From positions 1,364,001 to 1,428,000 of the forward strand of contig OX639973.1 of the NCBI GenBank assembly GCA_951828385.1: a stretch of DNA of 64,000 bases. Reading direction: 5' to 3'. The notes under the pieces are model-generated. The model was given only the letters and a program-made list of their open reading frames with translations. It searched no databases and was not told the DNA's origin. The stretch comes from an uncultured Poribacteria bacterium. Lineage in GTDB: Bacteria; Poribacteria; WGA-4E; WGA-3G. Numbering within the stretch: the first letter of the stretch is position 1; each line of letters starts with the position of its first letter. The position numbers and the translations under genes are program-made. Of the stretch, positions 52,943-62,351 are shown in pieces.

Positions 52943-54547
52943 TCAAACTTTTGCTTGGGCAAATTGCTCTAATTTCTTGCTTTTCTCTTTGAAATGAAAT
53001 ATCATTTCAGGATACACCATATTCCGATTCTTTTCGGTTCGGTTTAGCACAGGACGTTTGTGTTGGTTGACGATGTGCATGCCAGCTATTTCAGCGATAG
53101 TTGGATACATATTGAATTTATCGTTAGCAACGACAAAAACATCATAATCGTTAGCCAAAAATCGCTTACAGTTTTTGAAAACTTCCGCTACACCGTGAAC
53201 GTAAGATTCCCGCGCCTCTCGTCCTTTTCCACGAAATAGTGGTCCAATTTCTAATTCATCCAACCTTCTGAACCCAAAGAGATCATAGGCGTAGGCGTGC
53301 TGCTCGTGGTAGTTAATGAGTCCAACATAAGGTGGACTTGTAAAGATACCCTTAATTCGTCGCTTCTGGGCAATTTCTGCAAATTGCGAATCTACCTGTT
53401 TCAGCATCGCGAAGATGTTAATAGTCCGAGAATCACCGGTTATGCAGTGTTGAAAGGTGTCCGTTTTGAGTCTGCCAAATTCGCCCCATCGTTGGATACT
53501 ATCCTTACAATATCGTTCCCACCAACTAAGGATTGAAAAGAGGGGTTTGCAGACTTTCCCGTGTTTCCGGCAATAATAGGTTGTCGTTACAGGTTTTCGC
53601 AATGTGCCTAAATCTGCGTGCGTTGTGGCTCTGCAAGAACGGATCGTACGACTTAAGATAAGCATTAGAGCTCTTTGTATTGATGCCTCTTTTACTTTGC
53701 GAATTTCATTGTGGACAAAATCAATCTCGGCTCTAACCCTTGGAAGATACCACTGCTTCATAAAGCGAGCGGAGTCGGCTGGCATCTGCGTGTCAATTTG
53801 ATACTCAGCAACAAGTTTATGATATATTTCTGAAAAAACGGCTGCCTTCTCATTCCCGTATCGCTTCTGGTCAATTTCACCTGTTCTGACTTGGCGTTTG
53901 AAGGAAACCGGAAAATATTGATTATTGAAAGCCATAAGCAATTCCGCGAGTTTAGAATCAAATTCAAGTATCCCAGATGTAGCAACGAGATTTTTGAGTG
54001 AAACCGTGATTTTCTGACATTCCTCATACAGATGGGTTAGATCATAAGTCGCCACTTTGGCATTGCCAATAAAAGCGTTAAACGCCGAAACGTCAATGCC
54101 AACTGCATGCATACCAAGTTCACTTGCTTGGACTAAAGTAGTCCCGCTCCCACAAAACGGATCAAGCACAATATCGCCCGGTTGAAAATAGACATCCCGT
54201 TTAAAATTGTCGGTATGTGCATCCAAAAAATATTCAACTAATTGCGGAATAAATTTACCTTTATACGGATGTAACCGGTGAACGTGCTTCGTTGTTTCCG
54301 CTTCCTTAACTTTCTCAAAAGACAACGTCCAGTTCAAATCGTCCCCGAGTTTATCTTTCCATCGTGTTTCTCGACGGTTCAAACTGTAATAATCTTCAAG
54401 GCTTTGCTTAGTAACCAATGTTAATCCGTTGTTAATAACGGAGTCAATCCTCCCATACTGGATTAAATAGGTGATATTTGCGGGTGTAACGTTTTTGTTG
54501 AGGTGTTCCGAAGCCCATTGGCTTGCTTGTTTGAGCGTCAAGAGCAT
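52943..54547 (-). CDS. DNA methyltransferase with excisionase-like N-terminus
   Basis: A 534-residue S-adenosylmethionine-dependent enzyme. N-terminal winged-helix-like segment (MLLTLKQASQWASEHLNKNV, like excisionase/MerR), then motif I DIVLDPFCGSGTTLVQASELG (about 120-140) and motif IV FTSPPYVGLINYH (about 413), with about 270 residues between. This alpha-type order (FxGxG, recognition region, PPY) with TSPPY suggests an amino-methyltransferase (N4-cytosine or N6-adenine). No endonuclease is adjacent, so it looks orphan. ATG 54547 is preceded by GGGAGGAT. Confidence 0.87.
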   Translation of the reverse strand: MLLTLKQASQWASEHLNKNVTPANITYLIQYGRIDSVINNGLTLVTKQSLEDYYSLNRRETRWKDKLGDDLNWTLSFEKVKEAETTKHVHRLHPYKGKFIPQLVEYFLDAHTDNFKRDVYFQPGDIVLDPFCGSGTTLVQASELGMHAVGIDVSAFNAFIGNAKVATYDLTHLYEECQKITVSLKNLVATSGILEFDSKLAELLMAFNNQYFPVSFKRQVRTGEIDQKRYGNEKAAVFSEIYHKLVAEYQIDTQMPADSARFMKQWYLPRVRAEIDFVHNEIRKVKEASIQRALMLILSRTIRSCRATTHADLGTLRKPVTTTYYCRKHGKVCKPLFSILSWWERYCKDSIQRWGEFGRLKTDTFQHCITGDSRTINIFAMLKQVDSQFAEIAQKRRIKGIFTSPPYVGLINYHEQHAYAYDLFGFRRLDELEIGPLFRGKGREARESYVHGVAEVFKNCKRFLANDYDVFVVANDKFNMYPTIAEIAGMHIVNQHKRPVLNRTEKNRNMVYPEMIFHFKEKSKKLEQFAQAKV

Positions 54548-54641
54548 TTTTCTATATCTATCCTCCCATCGGGTTTCGTCTATAAAAAAGCAATTCTACG
54601 TTTATGCAAGAGAGAAGCCTTGTTTACTGTGGCAGCTCCAC

Positions 54642-55085
54642 TCAATCTGCTAAAACCGACTCCACTTTCTGAAGCACCACTTTGCTCTGGTTTTTCAACT
54701 TCAAGGTTTCAGAGATGTTTCCCATATTAATCGCAAGTTTGAATTGTTTAGTAGAGGTCGAAAACCTGCCCAAATAATCTCCAACAGGCACATCGCCATA
54801 GTTTTCAACGAATTTTATCTGAATTTTCTGTCCTGTTGCAAACGTCGCTTCAAGCGTGTCACCGAGTTTCCAACCGCGTTCGGTAAACGGCGCGATTTCA
54901 AGGTCCGTCACAGCATTGCCATGGTCGTCGATTTCAACAATTGTCCCAGTGAGCGATGCCGTTTGAGAAGCCTCCGGTGTACCTACTTTTTGACTGCACC
55001 CAATAAAAAGTATTGTTGTCACCAAAACAACTACGAGTGCTGACCTCCAGTCGTACGAACAAAATTGATAACGGAATTTCACCAT
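54642..55085 (-). CDS. Lipoprotein with SAM-hydroxide-adenosyltransferase C-terminal-like domain
   Basis: 147 residues, start ATG 55085 after GGAGG. Lipobox ILFIGCSQ (about residues 26-33). The mature part, TGTIVEIDDHGNAVTDLEI, NYGDVPVGDYLGRFS and FKLAINMGNISETLKLKNQSKVVL, follows the pattern of the C-terminal beta-barrel domain of SAM hydroxide adenosyltransferases (DUF62), but the catalytic N-terminal domain is missing. Function unknown; perhaps ligand binding. It has its own divergent promoter. Confidence 0.7.
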   Translation of the reverse strand: MVKFRYQFCSYDWRSALVVVLVTTILFIGCSQKVGTPEASQTASLTGTIVEIDDHGNAVTDLEIAPFTERGWKLGDTLEATFATGQKIQIKFVENYGDVPVGDYLGRFSTSTKQFKLAINMGNISETLKLKNQSKVVLQKVESVLAD

Positions 55086-55122
55086 GATACATACCTCCAT
55101 GCGTCTTTTAGAAACTGCCTTA

Positions 55123-55151
55123 AGTATAGTGAAAAAGTAGACAAATGTCAA
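55123..55151 (-). promoter_or_regulatory. Sigma-70-type promoter of the lipoprotein gene
   Basis: TTGACA (55146-55151), 17-base spacer, TATACT (55123-55128). Confidence 0.75.
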
Positions 55152-55176
55152 GCGAAAGGCGTTGAATAATTTCAGT

Positions 55177-55205
55177 TTGACATGTCGGCAGGTTTATGCT
55201 ATTCT
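55177..55205 (+). promoter_or_regulatory. Sigma-70-type promoter of the EEP-domain lipoprotein
   Basis: TTGACA (55177-55182), 17-base spacer ending TGC, TATTCT (55200-55205). Divergent from the neighbour promoter at 55123-55151. Confidence 0.75.
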
Positions 55206-55314
55206 CTTTTAGCACAGTTTTCACGTAGAATAGAAAATCAATATGGGTTGCGGTTAGAAGATCACCGCTTAGCAAAGTTGCCTCAATTTTTAAATTGAGG
55301 CGTTGGAGATAAAT

Positions 55315-56427
55315 ATGGGAAAAAAATTGAATGTTTATAGCAAGTTTTCAAAATTTGTCAGTTCCATCAAAATTCTGCTGCTGTTGTTTGGAATTTTATT
55401 GAGCCTTTCGGGTTGCGAAAGAATATCAACCCCGATGCTACCGGATGACGGTACATTAGAAGCGGAACCTCTTACAGTAATGACCTACAACGTCTATGTG
55501 GGAGCGAATATGGCAGCACTTTTAGGCATAACGAACCTCGTGGAGGTTCCAGCAGCGGTTGCCGGGATATATGAGCAGTTCATCACCACGGATTTTCCGG
55601 GACGGGCTGCACAGATTGCCGCGTTAATCAAAGCCGAGCATCCACACATCATCGGGCTCCAGGAAATTTCGTTAATTCGACGACAGAGCCCGGGAGACCG
55701 GCTGACAGGCGGAGAACCCGCTGAAGAGGTCGTCCTGGATTTTCTTCAAATCTTAATGAACGCACTTCAAGCCGAAGGCTTAAACTATCAGGTTGCCGCG
55801 AAAGTCCAAAATTTTGACGTTGAAATGCCGATGGGATCCTTTACGGCGTATGACGACGTACGCTTGACCGACTTTGATGTGATTCTCACACGAGATGATG
55901 TCACTGTGTCGCGTCCCACGGCAGCGAATTATATGAATATCTTTTCGGTGGAAGCCCTCTTCCTTGAAGTCGCGAGAGGTTATGCAGCAATAGATGCTAC
56001 CGTTGCTGGAACCACCTACCGCGTCATCAATACACACTTAGAGTCGTTCCTGATGGATATTCGGGTCGCACAAGCACAAGAACTCATAGATGGACTTGCG
56101 AACGAAACCTTGCCGATTATCCTATTAGGGGATTTCAACACGCCTGCCCCCGACGGCACCGCTTACCAAATGTTACTATCCGCAGGATATATTGACACGT
56201 GGCAGATGGATGCCGAGGGGACAGGCTACACCTGTTGCCAAGCCGAGGTACTTCAAAATGAGGTGAGTGAACACTATGAGCGGATCGATCAGATTTTTGT
56301 TCGCAACCTGGAACTCCCGACTTCCGTCATGACAAACACCGTAGGGGATAAACCGTCAGAAAGGTTAGCCTCCGGATCGTGGCCCTCCGACCATGCAGGG
56401 GTTGTCGCACATCTCGCATTTGAGTAA
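55315..56427 (+). CDS. Endonuclease/exonuclease/phosphatase-fold lipoprotein
   Basis: 370 residues, start ATG 55315 with GGAG seven bases before. Lipobox LSLSGCE. EEP fold: VMTYNVYVG (Asn), HIIGLQEIS (Glu), VINTHLES, LGDFNTPAPDG (Asp-Asn), and SDHAGVVAHL (final His, with Asp). These are the catalytic residues of DNase I-like phosphodiesterases. On an exported lipoprotein the substrate is more likely a lipid or nucleotide than chromosomal DNA. Ends at a strong terminator. Confidence 0.9.
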   Translation: MGKKLNVYSKFSKFVSSIKILLLLFGILLSLSGCERISTPMLPDDGTLEAEPLTVMTYNVYVGANMAALLGITNLVEVPAAVAGIYEQFITTDFPGRAAQIAALIKAEHPHIIGLQEISLIRRQSPGDRLTGGEPAEEVVLDFLQILMNALQAEGLNYQVAAKVQNFDVEMPMGSFTAYDDVRLTDFDVILTRDDVTVSRPTAANYMNIFSVEALFLEVARGYAAIDATVAGTTYRVINTHLESFLMDIRVAQAQELIDGLANETLPIILLGDFNTPAPDGTAYQMLLSAGYIDTWQMDAEGTGYTCCQAEVLQNEVSEHYERIDQIFVRNLELPTSVMTNTVGDKPSERLASGSWPSDHAGVVAHLAFE

Positions 56428-56456
56428 CGCAAAAGCGTTCGACTCCGGGAAAAAAT

Positions 56457-56501
56457 AAAGCGCGCTGTAACAGCGTTTGAAAATCGGTTACAGCGCGCTT
56501 T
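56457..56501. terminator. Bidirectional intrinsic terminator
   Basis: A perfect 15-bp stem AAAGCGCGCTGTAAC/GTTACAGCGCGCTTT with a 15-base loop, followed by TTTTT on the plus strand; A-rich on the other side, so both convergent genes end here. Confidence 0.92.
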
Positions 56502-56536
56502 TTCATTTAACGACCAAACTTTATTATCCTTACATT

Positions 56537-57688
56537 TTAGTTTCCGTAGGGATAGACCGTTCTGTCTTCACCTCGAACCACGACAGCACTGTTGTTAGAC
56601 TCGCGCTTCTGCCCATTATCATTTGCCCTGAAATGAGAAATAATTGTCGCACCGTCATAGTCCATGATGTTAGCAATCGCATCACGAACTGCCACCGGAT
56701 CCGTTGATTGCGCATTCTCGATGCCTTGGGCAAGTAAGCGCACTGCATCGTATCCACCCGCAGCGACACCACCCGCAGATGTTTCAGGGAACATCGCCTC
56801 GAATGCAGAAACAAATTCTACCGCCTGGGTCCGATGGAAGTTGCTACAATAGTAGGAATCTGTGAGTAGCGACTTATCCGTTATCATTGTATGAAATGGT
56901 GCAACATCCCAACCGTCGCTGCCGATAAAGGTGGATGTAATGCCCATCGCTCTCGCTTGTTCCATAATAAGAGGCACCTCTGGCGGGAAACTGGCGAGAA
57001 AGAGGACATCCGGGGTCACCGCTTTGATGCGTTCAAGTTGTGCATCAAACATCGTATCCCCTGGCTCATAGACCTCTTTGGCAACAACGCTGCCACCGAG
57101 TGTCATGAAATTGGCACTGAATTCTTCGACAAAACCCCCGGAATAGACATCCTGATTCTGCCAAATGATTCCAGCCGTTTTCGCGCCGAGTGCGTCCACT
57201 GCAAAATTTGCCATAAGTTCCGCCTGCAGCGCATTAGAAGCCCCAACGATAAAGATGAAATCACCCGTTTCTGTCACATCTTTACCTGTCGCCCCCGCAA
57301 GCACTGGAATAGTGGCAACAGGACCAACCTTCACAGCATGGCTTGAAAACAGGGGCCCTATAATCCCTACAACGTCTCCCATCTCAGCGAAATCTATTGC
57401 GGTCTGAGCAACTGTATCAGTCGTCTCCACTTTAACGACAAATTCCAGTTGCTTTCCGAGGACACCCCCCGCTGCATTGATCTGTTGCCGGGCGAGCTCG
57501 GCTCCTTGGGCGAAATCGATATAATCCGAGTGGCGAATCACCCCCACTTTAAGCGTAGGCATAGTATCAGGAGGCTTGACCATCTCATCGGTCACTCCCA
57601 TATCGCGTATCCGTTCACATCCCGACAGTAACATGACTGAGAGTGAAAGCAATACGCATAGCATTAATCTAAAAATTTTAATGTTCAT
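56537..57688 (-). CDS. Type-1 periplasmic binding protein (branched-chain amino acid transporter type) lipoprotein
   Basis: A 383-residue exported binding protein. Lipobox LLSGCE. The mature part, LKVGVIRHSDYIDFAQGAELARQQINAAGG, VVGIIGPLFSSHA, IIWQNQDVYSGGFVEEF and FIGSDGWD, is the LivJ-like fold. Start ATG 57688 after AAAGGAG. No transporter genes are adjacent. The ligand is unknown. Confidence 0.9.
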   Translation of the reverse strand: MNIKIFRLMLCVLLSLSVMLLSGCERIRDMGVTDEMVKPPDTMPTLKVGVIRHSDYIDFAQGAELARQQINAAGGVLGKQLEFVVKVETTDTVAQTAIDFAEMGDVVGIIGPLFSSHAVKVGPVATIPVLAGATGKDVTETGDFIFIVGASNALQAELMANFAVDALGAKTAGIIWQNQDVYSGGFVEEFSANFMTLGGSVVAKEVYEPGDTMFDAQLERIKAVTPDVLFLASFPPEVPLIMEQARAMGITSTFIGSDGWDVAPFHTMITDKSLLTDSYYCSNFHRTQAVEFVSAFEAMFPETSAGGVAAGGYDAVRLLAQGIENAQSTDPVAVRDAIANIMDYDGATIISHFRANDNGQKRESNNSAVVVRGEDRTVYPYGN

Positions 57689-57808
57689 AAAATTCTCCTT
57701 TAATGGATTATAGTGACATCCAAAAATAATAAGACACACTAATTTTAAACTTTACTACAAATGTCCGATATCTGTTCAATTTGCGTCCGTCCTATTAGTC
57801 ATTTGATA

Positions 57809-60553
57809 CTATTTTCTTATCAACATCTTACGTGTTTCCGAGAATTCGCCTGCCGTCAACGTATAGAAATAGAGACCACTTGCAACCGGTTCATTATGTT
57901 CGTTTCTGCCATCCCAATAGGCAGCACGGCTTTTGCTTTGATACATACCCCCTGATTGCTGTCCAAGAGCTAAAGTCCGAACAAGTTTACCATCTACCGC
58001 ATAGATCGTCAAGGTAACATCTGCGGAGGCTGCTAACTGATAAGGTATCCAAGTTTCTGGGTTAAATGGGTTTGGGTAGTTCGCGAGCAGTGCGTTTTTG
58101 TCGGGTAAGGTAACCTGGGCGGTGGGGGCTGCTTGTGTCTCAGTGACTTCAAAGCGTGTGATTTCAGTAAAATCATGGTAAATGTTATTCCTTGCTTTAT
58201 CAGTAACCGATATTCCGATAACCCCCCAAACACCGGGGAAACTACCTTCCGGCAAGTGAATAGAACTCGTATATTTCCGATAAACATTTGGGTCATCTTG
58301 AAAATAGATTTCATTTGTGTGGTTATAACTGTAGGGTCCCTGAAAACCATAACTACTTTCCCCCCCCAACGGGTCTCTAATAGCGATATGCCCGCTTTCA
58401 AACCCACTTATATCATCTTTCACATAATACGCGACTGTGACGAGCGTCTCACCATTCGGATTTGCTGGATTTACGGGTTCGGCATCAACAGTGATCCTGT
58501 TAACATCGAGGGTAGGGGGCATCGTATCCGGATTCTTCGTTTCTATTGTTACTTTTTGTATCTGCTCATCAATCTTAGGTAACCAAGCACTCTCAAGATT
58601 TATTTCATCCTTAAAGGAGAGGCTTTTTAATTCATACACCCCTCCGGGCATATAATGTGGGATGAAAAAAGTTGATTTTAATGTCCAAATATCTCCCTCG
58701 TGCCTGACGCGATCAGCACGCACTAAACGCCATCCCTCCCATTTCATGTGGTATGGCGGTAGGTAGTAGTGGCCCCCTGGTCTAAAGTCCTGTTTTTCTT
58801 CTGGTTCTATATAAGTATACCCACTGAGGGTCCTATCCTCTTTGACTTGCCACGTTGCGGTTACGGCGTAGAAATGCTCGTTTTTTTCGGTGTATGCGTC
58901 TGATACCGTCAGTGTTGCGGAATTCGGCACATATTCGGGTGGGTATAAGTCTTCGTATCTGTTATTGATATAGATTTGCAAGCCGAAGCCACCCGAATTA
59001 TACCTTGTGAGCCTATTCACATCGTATGTTGACACCTGTGTTATTGTGTAATGTCCTTTAGAATAATACGAAGGAACAGTCTTGTGTCCGCGCAATATAT
59101 TGCTCTGTTTTGCACCTATAGGGCGTAATACAACCCTAAAATAGCTGAGATGATTTCGATCCCGATCCCCATCTAACAATCGAAAGACCACAGACCCACC
59201 TATTGAGTAATCCAATTCGTTTTCTGTATGGGTTTCTATTTCAATCTCAACGAGTTTAGACCCTTCTCCTTCTGAATCACCTTCCACTGTAACATCCACC
59301 CGGACGACTTCTCCGGGGTATACATAATCGGGATATAAGTTATAGACAACAAAGGTGAGGTCTTCGCGTATCGTAGAAATATAGCGTGTGCCGTGCATAA
59401 TCCTGTTCTGTATGAACGCATACTTGGCAGGCGATCTTGACCTGAGTTTATCCGGGGTGACGATATAGTAAGCGATACTTTCTGCCATATCTTCATTTGG
59501 GTTTTCGCCATGTGCGTAGTCGGAAACAAACTCGGTCTGATTGGTTGTCAGCCACCTGCCATCTTCATAATACCACTCGCCGAGTTCTATCCAGTCTGCT
59601 TTGAGTTGCCTGTCAAATAGATAACTCCACAAGAAGTGTGCTTTTTCATGGAGAATGATCCGTTGTGTGTCGTGTGTGATTCCATCTTCAAAAGCGTTGT
59701 CAGTGAACTCTATAAAGCCCTTCCCCGTATTTGCGCGTGCGACGTATTCAACAAATGGATCGGGGGCCCGTCTGATAAGATATTTCAATCCTGGCGTTAC
59801 ATGCATGCCGGATGGATATTCTTCAAACATTATCATGATCCCCAGGATTTCTTCATAGGTAAATTTGCTAAACTTATAGGCAGGTTCCCCTGTTAAAACT
59901 TCATAGTCGGGGACATGCACCGTAACGCCATAGTATCTCTGCAGCATGTTGTCTATCGCACGGTGTTGGATGCCTTCTCCGGGTATGTATGTCGCAAATC
60001 TGAGGACGGCTCGCCAAAGTCGCTTGGAAAAATATCGCCCTTGAACGCCATCTATTTTTGCGACAAACGGCTGTGCATGAGTGAAAGCCTCTGATGCGAT
60101 TGTTATCGTCCGAAGACTACCATATCCGACTTCCACATCGGGACCCAGATCAATGTCTTGTGCCACATGCGCATCACTCAATATCCAATAACTGGGGTTC
60201 CGTAACCAAGGTGGACTATGAGCACCATACCCGTAGGTCATATCTTGTAATGCCAGCAGCAGTAGATATGCTTTATCCGCATCCCATTCAGGCGATAAAT
60301 AAACTTTGTATCTCCGTGATAATGTGTAACTTGCACTGCTTGATAAGAATGCGTTGATACCTGTATTTTCGATTTCCACCTCTATCGGTTGAGGAACAAA
60401 AGCTGTCTCTTGCCCTGAAGGGACTTCACTTATTTCCCAGTGATATGTCGTCGTTTCCCATTCTGCGATCGCCTGCCCTGAAAATAGGAAAATTAAGAAA
60501 AGAGCGATCATATAAATGACGAACCTTTGCTGCCTTCCCAGAGTTTCACGCAT
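57809..60553 (-). CDS. Large secreted zinc metallopeptidase with C-terminal sorting domain
   Basis: 914 residues. Signal peptide (VIYMIALFLIFLFSGQAIA), then an N-terminal domain with IILHEKAHFLW at about 310 (HExxH zinc motif) and a later Glu in PNEDMAESIAYY (about 362) fitting a gluzincin of the lethal-factor-like group. A beta-rich middle (about 400-820) follows. The C-terminal 90 residues, LLANYPNPFNPETWIPYQLA ... YFYTLTAGEF ... RKMLIRK, are the sorting domain of secreted proteins and almost match the WD40 gene at the right end. An IS copy lies in its upstream region. Confidence 0.85.
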   Translation of the reverse strand: MRETLGRQQRFVIYMIALFLIFLFSGQAIAEWETTTYHWEISEVPSGQETAFVPQPIEVEIENTGINAFLSSSASYTLSRRYKVYLSPEWDADKAYLLLLALQDMTYGYGAHSPPWLRNPSYWILSDAHVAQDIDLGPDVEVGYGSLRTITIASEAFTHAQPFVAKIDGVQGRYFSKRLWRAVLRFATYIPGEGIQHRAIDNMLQRYYGVTVHVPDYEVLTGEPAYKFSKFTYEEILGIMIMFEEYPSGMHVTPGLKYLIRRAPDPFVEYVARANTGKGFIEFTDNAFEDGITHDTQRIILHEKAHFLWSYLFDRQLKADWIELGEWYYEDGRWLTTNQTEFVSDYAHGENPNEDMAESIAYYIVTPDKLRSRSPAKYAFIQNRIMHGTRYISTIREDLTFVVYNLYPDYVYPGEVVRVDVTVEGDSEGEGSKLVEIEIETHTENELDYSIGGSVVFRLLDGDRDRNHLSYFRVVLRPIGAKQSNILRGHKTVPSYYSKGHYTITQVSTYDVNRLTRYNSGGFGLQIYINNRYEDLYPPEYVPNSATLTVSDAYTEKNEHFYAVTATWQVKEDRTLSGYTYIEPEEKQDFRPGGHYYLPPYHMKWEGWRLVRADRVRHEGDIWTLKSTFFIPHYMPGGVYELKSLSFKDEINLESAWLPKIDEQIQKVTIETKNPDTMPPTLDVNRITVDAEPVNPANPNGETLVTVAYYVKDDISGFESGHIAIRDPLGGESSYGFQGPYSYNHTNEIYFQDDPNVYRKYTSSIHLPEGSFPGVWGVIGISVTDKARNNIYHDFTEITRFEVTETQAAPTAQVTLPDKNALLANYPNPFNPETWIPYQLAASADVTLTIYAVDGKLVRTLALGQQSGGMYQSKSRAAYWDGRNEHNEPVASGLYFYTLTAGEFSETRKMLIRK

Positions 60554-60653
60554 GGAACTGTTCCTCCGTAATTATCAAATTGGTTATACCATTTCTATAG
60601 TGAATCCTAAAAATAAGTAGACATCTTTGTAGCATAAACTTCCAGTTTGTGCC

Positions 60654-60684
60654 AGTCTGAATGCCTGTCATAGGCATTCAGACT
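60654..60684. repeat. 13-bp perfect palindrome upstream of the metallopeptidase
   Basis: AGTCTGAATGCCT/AGGCATTCAGACT with GTCAT loop, in the 170 bases between the metallopeptidase start and the IS copy. Confidence 0.7.
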
Positions 60685-60723
60685 GTTTGGAAGTGCCCAA
60701 TTAATTATAGGTTTTACTATAAA

Positions 60724-62125
60724 TACTAAAGTTTGGACAATATTATAGATTTCATGCTGCCTTGTCAAAAGGCAGTGCGTTATCCTGTGGTGTCTGAGTC
60801 TGAATATTCTGCGAGTTTGTTTTTTCTTTGGAACTCGTAGAAAATCGGAGCCACCCAATTTGTGCTTGAAGATAAGCGACACGAAGTCCTTGCGTGAGTT
60901 TCTTGGGTTTATACCAATGAATACCGAGTTGTTCACAGACCTCTTGAACACTGAGGTGTTTCTTCGTCATTTCTGGCATAGAAAAGATCAACTTTGTTAG
61001 AGATGCTGCGACGAAACTCATTTGGAGAAAACGATTGATGCTTTTGCGAGATTTCACCTGATAGCCGCTGAAGCCGAAGTGTTGCTTGGCATCTCGAAAT
61101 GCGGTCTCTATCTGCCACCTGTGGCGATAGTATTCAACGATCTTCGGTATCTCAAGCGTCAAATCGGTTGTAAAGACAGAAAAATATTGATACGGCTTTG
61201 AAGGTTTAGGTTTTGTTCGTATAACAACGAGGCGCACATCTGCGGGACACATTTTCGTCCGGACGATCTGTGAAGCCACCTGAGAGTCTTTGCCCATTAT
61301 GGAGACGACTTTATACCGCAAACGTCTGATGTTTAGACGGTCTCCGTATTTCTTGGGACGTCCGGGGCCGGGACGTTTGCGACGTTTAGGCATACGATAG
61401 AAGACGGCATTGGACTTCGCACGACACAAGATCTGGTGTTTGAGTGCCAAAAGCGTTTGAAAGACTTTCCGGCGGGCGAACCCTCTATCAAAGATGACGA
61501 GTCCCCGAGGGATTCTTGAAAAGATACGTTTCAATACCGCATCGCCTTTGTCTCGGAGTTTCTCCGCCACGATGAGTCTGACCCAAACAGGAAACAGGAT
61601 CCATTGTCTCGGAGTTTCGCAAAGCAGCCCCAAAGCAGCAAACTCATGTCCGAAGTGAAACTTTGATTGATTCACGCGACCCTTTTGATACTTGAAGTTG
61701 CGGAAGAAATGCAGTCCAAATTGTCTCTTGCCTGTTTTTACGGCACTCGTGAGATCATAAACATAAACCCAATGAGGAAACACCTCCTGTATCTTCGCAA
61801 CAAGCCGTGCAGCGACAGCATTAACGTCCCACTCCCCTCGGGAGAGAAACTTCGTAAAAGACCAATACTTCGTCTTCGAGAAACTTGATTGATAAAGACG
61901 GGTGAGGGTGCCACCGTGTGTATTGGCAATAAAGCCACAGATCATCGCTTGGAACAGTGCGAAGTTTTGTAGGTTGAATAAAGGACGAAAATACGATAGA
62001 ATATCTTCTAAGCAGAAAAGGAGGTTCATTTTTACTTTCCTTTCAAAAGTGTGGTTATTTCTGAAAGGATACCTACTTTTCTGCTTTTTGTCATCTTAAT
62101 TCATAAAATTGTCCAAACTTTAGTA
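60724..62125 (-). mobile_element. Complete insertion sequence, IS4-superfamily
   Basis: About 1.4 kb. Terminal inverted repeats TACTAAAGTTTGGACAAT (60724-60741) and its exact complement (62108-62125), matching over 18 bases with more partial identity inward. A possible 4-bp target duplication TAAA flanks it (60720-60723 and 62126-62129), though the site is AT-rich, so this is tentative. One gene fills the element. Confidence 0.85.
60752..62029 (-). CDS. IS4-type DDE transposase
   Basis: 425 residues. RNase H-like core with YDLTSAVKTGK (first Asp), VIFDRGFARRKVF (second Asp) and YYRHRWQIETAFRDAKQHFG, the Y-(2)-R-(3)-E-(6)-K signature of IS4. The frame is intact from ATG 62029 (GGAAAG before it), so the element may be active. 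It inserts near the start of the metallopeptidase gene. Confidence 0.95.
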   Translation of the reverse strand: MNLLFCLEDILSYFRPLFNLQNFALFQAMICGFIANTHGGTLTRLYQSSFSKTKYWSFTKFLSRGEWDVNAVAARLVAKIQEVFPHWVYVYDLTSAVKTGKRQFGLHFFRNFKYQKGRVNQSKFHFGHEFAALGLLCETPRQWILFPVWVRLIVAEKLRDKGDAVLKRIFSRIPRGLVIFDRGFARRKVFQTLLALKHQILCRAKSNAVFYRMPKRRKRPGPGRPKKYGDRLNIRRLRYKVVSIMGKDSQVASQIVRTKMCPADVRLVVIRTKPKPSKPYQYFSVFTTDLTLEIPKIVEYYRHRWQIETAFRDAKQHFGFSGYQVKSRKSINRFLQMSFVAASLTKLIFSMPEMTKKHLSVQEVCEQLGIHWYKPKKLTQGLRVAYLQAQIGWLRFSTSSKEKTNSQNIQTQTPQDNALPFDKAA

Positions 62126-62351
62126 TAAATAAACGCCTATCATTAACAAAAAACTGGCTCGTAGTTGCGCAATTCTGCGGCGTACTCGCCCAAATGCGAT
62201 GTGCATTATTGCGCTCTTCCATGCTGATACTTCATAGAGTTCCAAAATCTCTATAATGCAACTTTATTTTTTAGATTTGGTATTATTATGTGTTGCCATC
62301 AAAGTCAAATAACATTTGTTGGCAATTACCTAAACCATTATAGCAACAGAC
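62126..62351. other. Gap between the IS and the truncated WD40 gene
   Basis: About 225 bases, AT-rich with a GC island near 62165-62200; nothing coding is supported. Confidence 0.5.
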
